DNA of 22,244 nucleotides from Betaproteobacteria bacterium (lineage in GTDB: Bacteria > Pseudomonadota > Gammaproteobacteria > Burkholderiales > Burkholderiaceae_C), in the NCBI GenBank assembly GCA_025354965.1, contig JANXLW010000011.1, forward strand, positions 1 to 22,244. The letters are read 5' to 3'. The notes under the pieces were generated by a model, which was given only the letters and a program-made list of their open reading frames with translations, was not told the DNA's origin and made no database searches. Made by a program: the position numbers and the translations under genes. This document shows positions 16,401 to 22,244 of this stretch, piece after piece (the first letter of the stretch is position 1; the number at the start of each line of letters is the position of its first letter).

Positions 16401-17942
16401 CAGGCCCAGGTTAACGAAACGGTCGTTACTGGCGTTGAGCAAGCGCACGCGATAAGCCTTGGGCTCGACCGTGACGGTTGGGTAGGCGGTGCCGTTGATG
16501 ACCGGCGTGTCATGGTAGGCCTCAGGGACGAAGCTCGGCGAAGGCAAGGTGGCCTTGGCAGGATGCACCGGGAAGATCGGCCAGAACAGCGGGCCGTAGT
16601 CCCAACGACCGACTGGATTCCCACCGCTGGCTTGCTTCGGATCCTGGTTGGGTTCGTACACGTGCGGGAACCACAGGTCGCCAGCGGCGCCCCAGTTGGG
16701 ATCATTCCAGAGTGTGTCTTGCTGAGCAATGTTGGCTGGCACGAAGGTTTTGTCTTCGATGATCAGCGGGAGCTGGGCGGCTGGGATAACACCGGCAGCC
16801 AATGTGACTGACGTCTTCAGGCCACCGCCCGACAGGGTGCCGCCGGTGATGAGCGTCTGCTCGATCGGGTCGGTCACCATATACGCGGCTTCAAGACCAG
16901 CGTACGCGTTCAGCCGGGTCATGCCGGAGGTGCGGTCCTGAATGAAGGTGAAACGTGCCGACATGTCGTTCGGAAACACCAGGTTGACCGAGCCATTGCC
17001 CGGGTCGAGCATGTCGGGTGCGCTCTGGGCACTGGCGCCCTTCGCGTAAGGTGTCACTTCGCCAACCGGCGCAACCCACTGGTGTGGGGAACCGGCGCTG
17101 ATCCAAGGGGCCTGGCCACCAACCAGGTGCATGCCGGCACGGTTCTGACCGTACGGCGTCTTGCCATCCGGGCCGAGGCCGGCGCCGGGCAGCGTGGTGT
17201 CAAGCGGCAGGAACATCTTGCCGCCGACCGGCAGGTAGTTGGTGAACTTGACGCGTACGGCCGTGCCCCTGGACCCGGTGATGACTGGGCCGAGGTGATG
17301 CGGGTTGTCGTAGGCAAGGACCTGGACCTGCGTCACCACCCCGGTCACCGGATCGGTAACGCTCTTCTGGATAGGAGCGCCGTTCGGATAAGTCAGCGCG
17401 ATATGCTTGCTGGTAGCTTTATTGCCGGCGGTTTCCAACTGCACATAGCCACGCAATTTGGTGGCCTTGGGCAGGTCAGAGTGCATTTTTTCTGTGAACT
17501 CAACTGCCGCGATTTCATAGTAGTCATCCGCCGTGGTGACGCCATTCGGGTCGATCCACTTTTCCGCGACGGCAACCGGAATGTATTGGCCGAGATTGTT
17601 GGCGTTGCCAGAACCGAAACCCGGCAAGGTATCGACGAACTTGCGCAGCAAAGTGCCGCTCTGGGCCGTGACCGGCAGCGCGCTGCCGTCAACCCGAATC
17701 TGCTGGACGCCGTTGACCCAGGTCGGTGCCGGGCCCGCCGGACTGTTGGCGTAATAGGTCGCAACCGCGTTGGGCACATTGGCGGTGGTAACACCAGCAC
17801 CAAAACCTGAACCGGCCTGCGCGACGTTGGCAGCGAATTGCGAGGTCAGCGCCATAGCGACGGCGGCGGCAATTGGGCTGAACTTGAAAGAACTGTGCTG
17901 GGGTTTCTTCACGATGTCTGACTCCCTGAAAATGTTAACCAT
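10725..17942 (-). CDS. Giant MofA-like multicopper oxidase paralogue lacking most copper ligands
   Basis: Exported protein of 2405 residues. Order: signal peptide (about 1-43, ending VAQA), cupredoxin domains (about 44-790), a ten-copy Gly-Tyr repeat block (about 815-1228), the last cupredoxin domain (about 1245-1480), then about eight fibronectin type III domains to the end. It aligns throughout with the neighbouring oxidase, but the four copper motifs are altered: HLVGG at 272-276, IQDRTSG at 334-340, NSIHFSG at 1327-1333 and WGSAILGH at 1470-1477. Only H272, H1330 and H1477 remain of ten histidines, and the type 1 cysteine is serine. It cannot bind the normal four copper ions, so oxidase activity is unlikely; a structural, adhesive or metal-binding role is inferred. 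The long open frame speaks against decay. The ATG at 17942 is reported; a GTG at 17912 has a better GGGAG ribosome site and a more compact signal peptide. Confidence 0.9.
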   Translation of the reverse strand: MVNIFRESDIVKKPQHSSFKFSPIAAAVAMALTSQFAANVAQAGSGFGAGVTTANVPNAVATYYANSPAGPAPTWVNGVQQIRVDGSALPVTAQSGTLLRKFVDTLPGFGSGNANNLGQYIPVAVAEKWIDPNGVTTADDYYEIAAVEFTEKMHSDLPKATKLRGYVQLETAGNKATSKHIALTYPNGAPIQKSVTDPVTGVVTQVQVLAYDNPHHLGPVITGSRGTAVRVKFTNYLPVGGKMFLPLDTTLPGAGLGPDGKTPYGQNRAGMHLVGGQAPWISAGSPHQWVAPVGEVTPYAKGASAQSAPDMLDPGNGSVNLVFPNDMSARFTFIQDRTSGMTRLNAYAGLEAAYMVTDPIEQTLITGGTLSGGGLKTSVTLAAGVIPAAQLPLIIEDKTFVPANIAQQDTLWNDPNWGAAGDLWFPHVYEPNQDPKQASGGNPVGRWDYGPLFWPIFPVHPAKATLPSPSFVPEAYHDTPVINGTAYPTVTVEPKAYRVRLLNASNDRFVNLGLYKADPSTTVAPVLDANGNPVVNAAGVQQFMTGTEVKMVPAAPIDTAGSPPGWDTVAGVQKPLPQFGTTFPWNINAEPSGPTRAWPVDGRAGGAPDPTTSGPDFIVIGNDGGLLPRGVDIPPQPVTYEQNRRSITVTNIYGYGLLLGPSERADTIVDFSAYAGQTLILYNDAPAPTPFNDPRDDYYTGNPDLSSQGGAYSTLPGYGPNTRTMMQIKVGTAVTSGGPLNAAALAAALPAAYAASQPAPIVPETIYNPAFGTTDTDNYARVATGSAAQPSLIVNHSGSVTLTGFSLITSGGAGTGSGSGYATPPQVVLTGGGGAGASASATINAVGQVNAVNLTSVGSNYTSAPTVTFIPNNSVSGVLVGDGGAGYTAPVTVTLSGGGLANPTVVPASIALSIAGVSTALSGTGAPVITAAGSGYLVPPTVTFSAPTGTVTSGAPVTATGTATISTSPLLGGTATVTNPGAGFTNAAPKVVVSAPQNAGTTATASASVGFAVSPTITFTPGNGFDSATTTVTLSAPNLVNGIQALATATVDSTTGSPTIGQITAITLDPLNPGSGYTAAPTVVITDKYFNATSTGTATLAAASGKVFGVNVLTGGSGYTAPATITVSDVTGTGTAASATAALAGTAGTVTGLTVTTGGSGYAGVPTVTFTDVTPVSATHVAATPAQANVALSTSPGAILSVNNLAMPPAAAFSAGVAGFSSAPTIGFAGGTGTGALATVGIAPVGVGAQATVTTATSVAIPVLTKAEQELFDDYGRYNSTGGVELPFTTAAIQTTIPLGYIDAPTEILGDDEMQIWKLVDNGLWSNSIHFSGWDVQLVNRVGWDGTVKPPASNEVGWKDTIRLNPLEDAVVAMRAKAPNVAFGQPRSTRLQDPSKALGTGNFPVAPAAPVAGTQYASGLGFLADPNVVTQAGTMNSLTVGVGKPLLATSTNTAALAGSTTGNFDNEFVWGSAILGHSENDLTRPVVFNPIVITPAAPTVLADALGVGTLTWTDPTPAAQLANPLAVPPVAATLGNPQNEIGFKVLQAPITKLATYAVGAFTPVATPFAAVPANVVSYKEPTALVAPNLPQYYAYQVVAYNAAGDSAPTNVWYEAPPKAPTVGGVPLLTPVFLPALKNTADVQMTLNWVDNAVNETNYIVTKTGGVGATLDPVTKQVTGGTVTILTTPPNPLPGSQNTTYVDLVPLVEGAPYQYDVIARNSFGDSTPVLSGAMVAPISMPLAPTNLLATPTVASCPTDALTKAIVPTKCKPDDVVLTWTDNAFNETRYDVLRNGAVIGTAAATALNTLGGKLSYTDATAQEGVAYTYTVDAVNTTGIAQAVDAAGVAVTVPVTLANTVPTVPSNPVMTPSTSLVASGTGQVYADTATLTWSDNAYNESGYQITRSITAPAALTATAPLVINVPGSLANNPMGTKTAAWASSPVLSFADNKGLIDGVTYQYAIAGTNFVGTGPAATVTKAMPGIYIVPPSNFTATANRAGSSISLCWNDNSNNETDFLLEENVTNQVTAPGQIGTWTVPTGSPMVRSAQGTTSTTATTGNQVCFNRANMLTTVGNVYTYRLSARNLANFSDSHPYQYAQASLLGPVFATTGVSTLAVPTVSTTGRVTLNWTAVPLTQVTPSTGITMSYQLFANGVQLAQTNLLTFNYRPTLAALALGITYTVKPVATAIRQANPTAYGSTVGPVSNSQPLIVVAPAAPATPTATALVAAGNNYTSTLSWATVTGATSYVVQPFAGGVAQNPINVTAVAGATQTRAVTLVAGNNYTYTVAAVNFAGTSAPSAALAMNTPPARSANFQANLAATRNIIVDWTNVSTNITGWTIQRRLGTVWTTITPTVTFVAPDAYSFNDTSMTAAGTYAYRVMATSAGGNTPTAITTATVTNTVTTP
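14255..15505 (-). repeat. Ten-copy G-x-G-Y/F repeat inserted within the oxidase fold
   Basis: In the protein, about ten variants of G-x-G-[YF]-x-x-x-P-x-[VI]-x-[FLV] recur every 30-55 residues between the second and third cupredoxin regions; examples are GSGYATPPQVVL, GSGYLVPPTVTF, GSGYTAAPTVVI and GSGYAGVPTVTF. The spacing varies and copies have diverged, so the array is old. The neighbouring oxidase has only about two such units at the same place. Confidence 0.8.
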
Positions 17943-18061
17943 TTGTCTAAACCTGCTTGCATAAGGCGGTGCTGTGAAATACGCGCGACGCCCTGCAATC
18001 CTAAAAAATACTTGTTAACCAAACTGCCGGTGCCCAATGAAATGGACACCGGCAACTCGGT
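17943..18061 (-). other. Intergenic region between the two oxidase genes
   Basis: These 119 bases separate the tandem oxidase genes. They hold the hairpin at 18025-18054 and the 5' leader of the giant paralogue. I found no convincing sigma70 promoter, so the downstream gene may depend on readthrough or on a promoter of another class. Confidence 0.45.
18025..18054 (-). terminator. Terminator-like hairpin after the first oxidase gene
   Basis: A 12-bp stem (arms 18043-18054 and 18025-18036, one G-U pair in the minus-strand RNA) with a 6-base loop lies seven bases after the stop codon. The following bases, GTTTGGTTAAC, are only a weak U run. Partial termination or message stabilisation is more likely than a full stop. 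Confidence 0.6.
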
Positions 18062-21000
18062 TTACGGCGCGGTGACCGCGGCTGCCAAAGGCACAGTCGC
18101 TGAATTGAACGCCACCACATTACTCATTGCCTGCAACGTAAAGCTGTATGCAGTCCCGGCCGTCAGACCGATCACCGTGGCACCCGTGGTTGTCGCCGCG
18201 AAGGTCTTGCTGACCGCGGCACCACCGGCTGGCGTCCAGGTGAGCTGCAGACCAGCCACATTGTTCTTGTTCAGGGCGTTGTTGGCCCATTGCAAGGTGA
18301 TCGATTTCGACCCAACAGCGTCGGCCGCACCGGTAAAGGCGACTGGGGGCAGCGTCGGCGAGTTGGTCAAGCCCGTGATCGCCGCCACGGTGGTGCCATT
18401 GCGCGTCGTCGCGGTAACTGCGAAGGAATACGTCGAGCCGCTGTTGAGAACACCGGTAGTAAAGGTTGCCGCCGGCACTGTCGCCGGTGCCACCACACCC
18501 ACTGTCGAAACCGTGGTTGTTACCACAGCCGGCACTGCGCCCGTGGTCTCGGTGATGCTCACGGTGTAGCTGGTTGCACCCGGCACAGCGGTCCAGTTCA
18601 GCGTCACCGTACCATTCGCATTTGTCACCTGCGACAAGCCGCTAGGCGCTGCAGATGCGGCCGGGGTTGGCGTTGCCGCTGCGGCGGCCAGCGAGATGGT
18701 CAAGGGAGCCACGCTGACACCGGCCGTACCTGTGGCCAAGGTGCTGGCGAACGAAGTCGTGAAAGTGGTGAGGCCCGTGATCGCCGTGATTGTCGTGCCT
18801 TGCGGGAAGCCCCCGCCAGACACTGAGGCGCCAACCACCAGACCAGTGGTACTGGCCACGGTCACTGTCGTGCCGAGGCCATCGATCGTTGCCACCGGGA
18901 CAGCAGCCGTGCCAGGTGTAGCGGCCGGGGGCACCGGTGGCGTAACAGTGGCCGTTGCTGTGGTCGTAGTCGATGCCGTACCGGCCACAGAATTACCCGC
19001 CGCGTTGTAGGCGACCACTGCGACTGGGGTCGCTGGAGCTACTGTGGCAGCAACTGCGGCCACAAGGACGCCGGATGCGTCGACCAAGGTGGTGACGTTG
19101 GCAGGAACCATCGCAACGGGAACTGCTCCGGCTGGAACATATCCGTTGGCATCGAGGGTCACATTGGCATAGATCTTGAATCCGATCTCGTTCTTCGGGC
19201 TGCTGGTCGGTGTCGGGTAGGCGGCGTTGGTGCCAGCAGTGGGAATGCCCTGGGCATCCTGACCGCCGACCGGCGTCGTGTCGACCCAAGTCACCGTGTT
19301 GCCGACAACAGCCACCGTCGCCGGTGCATCCGGTACCACGACATTCGGATGGAAGATCATCGGGCGCATGAAGTCGAATTCTTCGTGACCCAGGATGTGG
19401 CAGTGCCAGACGTACTCGTTGTCAAAAGAGGTCATCTGGTTGGAATACTGAGCGGTGGCGACTTTGGTCAACACACCACCCACCAGTTGCATCTGGAAGG
19501 TCGGGGCGCCACCGGTCATCGGGTCGATGTTGGTCAGGCCTGCGGTGGCACCGACAGCTTCCGACGGGTCAAGCAGACGCGCACTGGTCGGCAGACCGAA
19601 CGGCACCACCGGATGCTTGGCTTTGACTGCGACATACACGTCTTCCAGCGGGTTCATGCGGACGGTTTCTTTCCAGCCCACTTCATTGGCTGCTGGCGGC
19701 TTGACGACACCGTCCCAGCCCACCCGGTTAATGAGCTGCACGTTGACCAGGTGGAAGTGCACCGGGTGCGAGTCCACGCCGTTGTGGGTGATCTTCCAGA
19801 TCTGGGTTTCACCGTCCTTGATGGCATCGAGGTATTCGATCGGGGTATCGGTGTAACTCAAGGGGATGGTGGTAGCCACCGTGGCGGTCGAGAACGGCAG
19901 TTCTGCCGCCAGGGTCGCGTTCATGCGGCCATAAACCGGGTCGAACAATTCTTGAATCGCCTTGTTGATGACCGGCAGGCCGTTGGTGGAGATCAAGGCT
20001 GAAGCGACAGTACCACCGACCACACCCGGTGCTGCGAAGGTCACCGCCGGTGGCGTGTTGTAGCCAGCGCCTGGGCTGGTCAGGGTCAAGCCTGTCACCA
20101 CGCCTGCGGTTATCGTTGCGGTGGCAGTAGCCGCAGCGCAAGCCGTGCCAGCAACGATGGGCGTGCACTTCGGCGGATCAATCGTGACTACTGGTGGTGC
20201 TGCGGGTGCAACCGGATAGAGCGAACCGCCGGTGCTGAGCGTGAGGCCCGTCACCGCAAACGGCGCGCCGTTCAGCACCCAGTAGGGTGATGTGCCAGAA
20301 CCAGTACCGATATGGGTGTAGTTGTCGGTATTGGCAGTACCAAAGGCGGCGTTGTAGACGGACTCGGGAATGATGGGCGCCGGCTGTGTGGCAGCGTAAG
20401 CGACCGGAAGTGCGGCTGTCAGTGCCGCCACATTCAAGGGGCCGCCGCCAGAGGTGTTCGTTGCGTTCACCTTGATCTGCATGAAGGTGCGGGTATTGGG
20501 GCCGTAACCGGCCAGGGTGTCGTAGGCGCCACCGGCAGCGGTTTGGTCACCCACACCGGTGTAGTAGTCGATGCGTGGGTCGTAACCTGGCATCGGGGCC
20601 GGTGCGTCGTTGTACAGAATCAGGGTTTGACCGGCGTAGTTGCTGAAGTCAACAAACACGTCGGCGCGTTCGGCGGGCATCAGTGTCAAACCGTGATCCA
20701 GAATGTTGAACACGGTGATGCTGCGCACGTTTTGTTCATAGACCACCGGCTGCGATTTCCAGACCGCCACCGCGGGCAGCAAGCCGCCTTCGTTACCGAT
20801 CTGCACAAAGTCTGGTCCGGCGGTAGCCGGATCGGGCACACCACCGGCACGACCGTCGGTGGGCCAGGTGGCAGGGAAGCCAGGGGTCGGTTTAGCGGGC
20901 ACCATCTTGACTTCCGTACATAAGGCCGGGACGCCTTGCGCCACGCCATTGATGGTGTAGGGTTGCGTGGGGTTAGGCGTCGGCGCAGCGTTGGTGGCAT

Positions 21001-22244
21001 CGCAGACCTTGCCCGCGCCGTCCACCGCCTGGTAAAGACTAAGGTTCAGCGAACGGTCGTTGCCGGCGGAGAGAATGCGAAACCGGTAGCTTTTTGGATC
21101 GACCGTCATGAACGGATAGGCCTTGCCGTTGACCACGGCGGTGTCCATAAAGGCTTCCGGGCTGGTGGTGACGTCGCCATAGTTGCCGGTTGGCAACGAA
21201 TACTGCGCCGGGAACACCGGCCAGAACCAGGGGCCCCAGTCCCAGCGCCCGACCGGGTTGGTACCATCGATGGAGTTCGGGTCCTGGTTGGTTTCATAGA
21301 CGTGCGGGAAGAACAGATCGCCCGGCTGACCCCAATGGTTCAAGTCCCATTTGGCATCTTGTGATGCGGGTTTGAGGGCCGAATCGACAGCGGTGGGGCC
21401 AATGTTCTTTGGCACGAAGGTCTTGTCCTGCAACACCAGCGGGATACCCACGGCGTCAAGCAGACCGGTGGGCAGCCCGCCGGCATTTTTGGTAGCCAGC
21501 GTGGTACCCAGCGCGTTGGCGGCGAGGGTCAATTCGGTCGGGTCATAGACCACATAACCGGCGGCGGTGCCGTTGTATACGTTGAGGCGGGTCAGGCCGG
21601 AGGCGTGGTCGTGATAGAACATCAGACGACCGCTCATTTCCTGGTTAGGGTAGTACAGGGTGTAAGAGCCATCGCCTGGGTCAGCCATGTCAGGCACATT
21701 GGCCGCCGAGGCGCCCTTGCCCAAGCCGTGGGGATGGTCTGCGTCATTTTGCAGCGTGTACGAGATATCGCCCTTTGGTGCGAACCACTGATGCGGCGTG
21801 CCATCACCGGTCCAGGGGGTGTCACCGCCGTGCCAGTGGATGGCGATCCGGTTCTGGCCCATCTTGATGGGAAGTCCGTTCGCACCGAGGACAGGCTTGC
21901 CAGCGGCGTCGAGGACCAAACCGCCGCCCGGAATCGTCTCATCGACCGGAATCGGTAATTCACCGCCGGTGCCGTTCCAGGAGCCGACCGACTTGCCAGT
22001 GGCATCGGTATAAGGCATGTAGTTGTCGAACTTGATCCGCACCGGCGTGCCATGGCTGGCAAGAATGACTGGGCCAAGGTAATGCGGCTTGTGCGCGAAA
22101 TACACTTGGGCACCGTTGGCGTCCTTGATGGGTGTGCCGTCCGGGTAAGTGGCCAGAATGTGCTCACTACCAACTGCACCGGTGATGTCTTTCAAACCAG
22201 CCGCACCAGCGAGTGCGGGAGTCTCGATCTGGACATAGCCGCGC
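18062..22244 (-). CDS. mofA: MofA-like multicopper oxidase, 5'-truncated by window edge
   Basis: Large extracytoplasmic multicopper oxidase; the visible part is 1393 residues and the frame runs off the right edge, so about 160 N-terminal residues are missing judging from the paralogue. All copper motifs are intact: HWHGG (21824-21838), YHDHASG (HDH at 21605-21613), HPVHFH (19751-19768) and HCHILGHEEFDF (HCH at 19397-19405). This gives the full type 1, 2 and 3 set, so it should oxidise a substrate and reduce oxygen to water. The axial position of the type 1 site is Phe. About two Gly-Tyr repeat units lie before the last cupredoxin domain, and about three fibronectin-like domains fill 18062-19340. 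Length, architecture and neighbours (FKBP isomerases, haem protein) resemble MofA, the putative Mn(II) oxidase of Leptothrix discophora. The substrate is not proven; Fe(II) or organic substrates remain possible. Confidence 0.9.
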   Translation of the reverse strand, partial: RGYVQIETPALAGAAGLKDITGAVGSEHILATYPDGTPIKDANGAQVYFAHKPHYLGPVILASHGTPVRIKFDNYMPYTDATGKSVGSWNGTGGELPIPVDETIPGGGLVLDAAGKPVLGANGLPIKMGQNRIAIHWHGGDTPWTGDGTPHQWFAPKGDISYTLQNDADHPHGLGKGASAANVPDMADPGDGSYTLYYPNQEMSGRLMFYHDHASGLTRLNVYNGTAAGYVVYDPTELTLAANALGTTLATKNAGGLPTGLLDAVGIPLVLQDKTFVPKNIGPTAVDSALKPASQDAKWDLNHWGQPGDLFFPHVYETNQDPNSIDGTNPVGRWDWGPWFWPVFPAQYSLPTGNYGDVTTSPEAFMDTAVVNGKAYPFMTVDPKSYRFRILSAGNDRSLNLSLYQAVDGAGKVCDATNAAPTPNPTQPYTINGVAQGVPALCTEVKMVPAKPTPGFPATWPTDGRAGGVPDPATAGPDFVQIGNEGGLLPAVAVWKSQPVVYEQNVRSITVFNILDHGLTLMPAERADVFVDFSNYAGQTLILYNDAPAPMPGYDPRIDYYTGVGDQTAAGGAYDTLAGYGPNTRTFMQIKVNATNTSGGGPLNVAALTAALPVAYAATQPAPIIPESVYNAAFGTANTDNYTHIGTGSGTSPYWVLNGAPFAVTGLTLSTGGSLYPVAPAAPPVVTIDPPKCTPIVAGTACAAATATATITAGVVTGLTLTSPGAGYNTPPAVTFAAPGVVGGTVASALISTNGLPVINKAIQELFDPVYGRMNATLAAELPFSTATVATTIPLSYTDTPIEYLDAIKDGETQIWKITHNGVDSHPVHFHLVNVQLINRVGWDGVVKPPAANEVGWKETVRMNPLEDVYVAVKAKHPVVPFGLPTSARLLDPSEAVGATAGLTNIDPMTGGAPTFQMQLVGGVLTKVATAQYSNQMTSFDNEYVWHCHILGHEEFDFMRPMIFHPNVVVPDAPATVAVVGNTVTWVDTTPVGGQDAQGIPTAGTNAAYPTPTSSPKNEIGFKIYANVTLDANGYVPAGAVPVAMVPANVTTLVDASGVLVAAVAATVAPATPVAVVAYNAAGNSVAGTASTTTTATATVTPPVPPAATPGTAAVPVATIDGLGTTVTVASTTGLVVGASVSGGGFPQGTTITAITGLTTFTTSFASTLATGTAGVSVAPLTISLAAAAATPTPAASAAPSGLSQVTNANGTVTLNWTAVPGATSYTVSITETTGAVPAVVTTTVSTVGVVAPATVPAATFTTGVLNSGSTYSFAVTATTRNGTTVAAITGLTNSPTLPPVAFTGAADAVGSKSITLQWANNALNKNNVAGLQLTWTPAGGAAVSKTFAATTTGATVIGLTAGTAYSFTLQAMSNVVAFNSATVPLAAAVTAP

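Noticed and set aside
10710..17810. Several long plus-strand open frames opposite the giant oxidase gene (for example 10710-11609, 12855-13931, 17082-17810)
   Set aside because: They mirror a high-G+C gene with biased codons, have Arg/Gly/His-rich compositions and no recognisable domains, while the minus-strand frame has clear homology throughout.
10725..17942. Calling the giant oxidase paralogue a pseudogene
   Set aside because: There is no stop or frameshift in 2405 codons, the signal peptide, repeats and fibronectin domains are coherent, and ligand changes are confined to specific residues within conserved surroundings.

Overview
The window looks like chromosomal DNA of a betaproteobacterium of the order Burkholderiales, probably a Leptothrix/Rhodoferax-like member of the Comamonadaceae. 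This is inferred from the high G+C, the gene families, and an arrangement that recalls the Leptothrix discophora mofA-mofB-mofC cluster (multicopper oxidase, FKBP-type isomerase, haem protein). No ribosomal RNA, tRNA, CRISPR array, transposase or phage gene was seen, and no stretch longer than about 180 bases lacks a gene.

Left part (1-4390): the 3' part of a malate synthase G gene (plus strand) meets, tail to tail, a minus-strand pair made of a glutamine-synthetase-family enzyme and a metallo-beta-lactamase-fold hydrolase. This is ordinary metabolism. Middle (4391-5601): a small membrane-anchored or secreted protein of unknown function is followed by an FTR1-type iron permease. The permease gene has a near-consensus sigma70 promoter overlapped by a perfect 23-bp palindrome with a Fur-box core.

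Right part (5608-22244): eight minus-strand genes, read from right to left, form a probable extracytoplasmic metal-oxidation cluster. They are: a MofA-like multicopper oxidase with all copper ligands (N-terminus outside the window); a 2405-residue paralogue that has lost most copper ligands and gained a ten-copy Gly-Tyr repeat and about eight fibronectin type III domains; two FKBP-type prolyl isomerases; a fusion of a monohaem cytochrome c with a type I periplasmic-binding domain; a small Ala/Pro-rich exported protein; a third FKBP-type isomerase; and a SCO-family copper chaperone. Nearly all carry export signals. A plausible joint role is that the oxidase acts outside the cytoplasm on Mn(II), Fe(II) or another reductant, SCO supplies copper, the isomerases fold the very large Pro/Gly/Ser/Thr-rich proteins, and the cytochrome passes electrons on.

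The most unusual item is the second oxidase. It is uninterrupted and clearly homologous, yet all type 3 histidines and the type 1 cysteine are replaced, while the two histidines expected at the type 2 site are kept. Similar hairpins follow both oxidase genes, which suggests a tandem duplication that included the 3' end.
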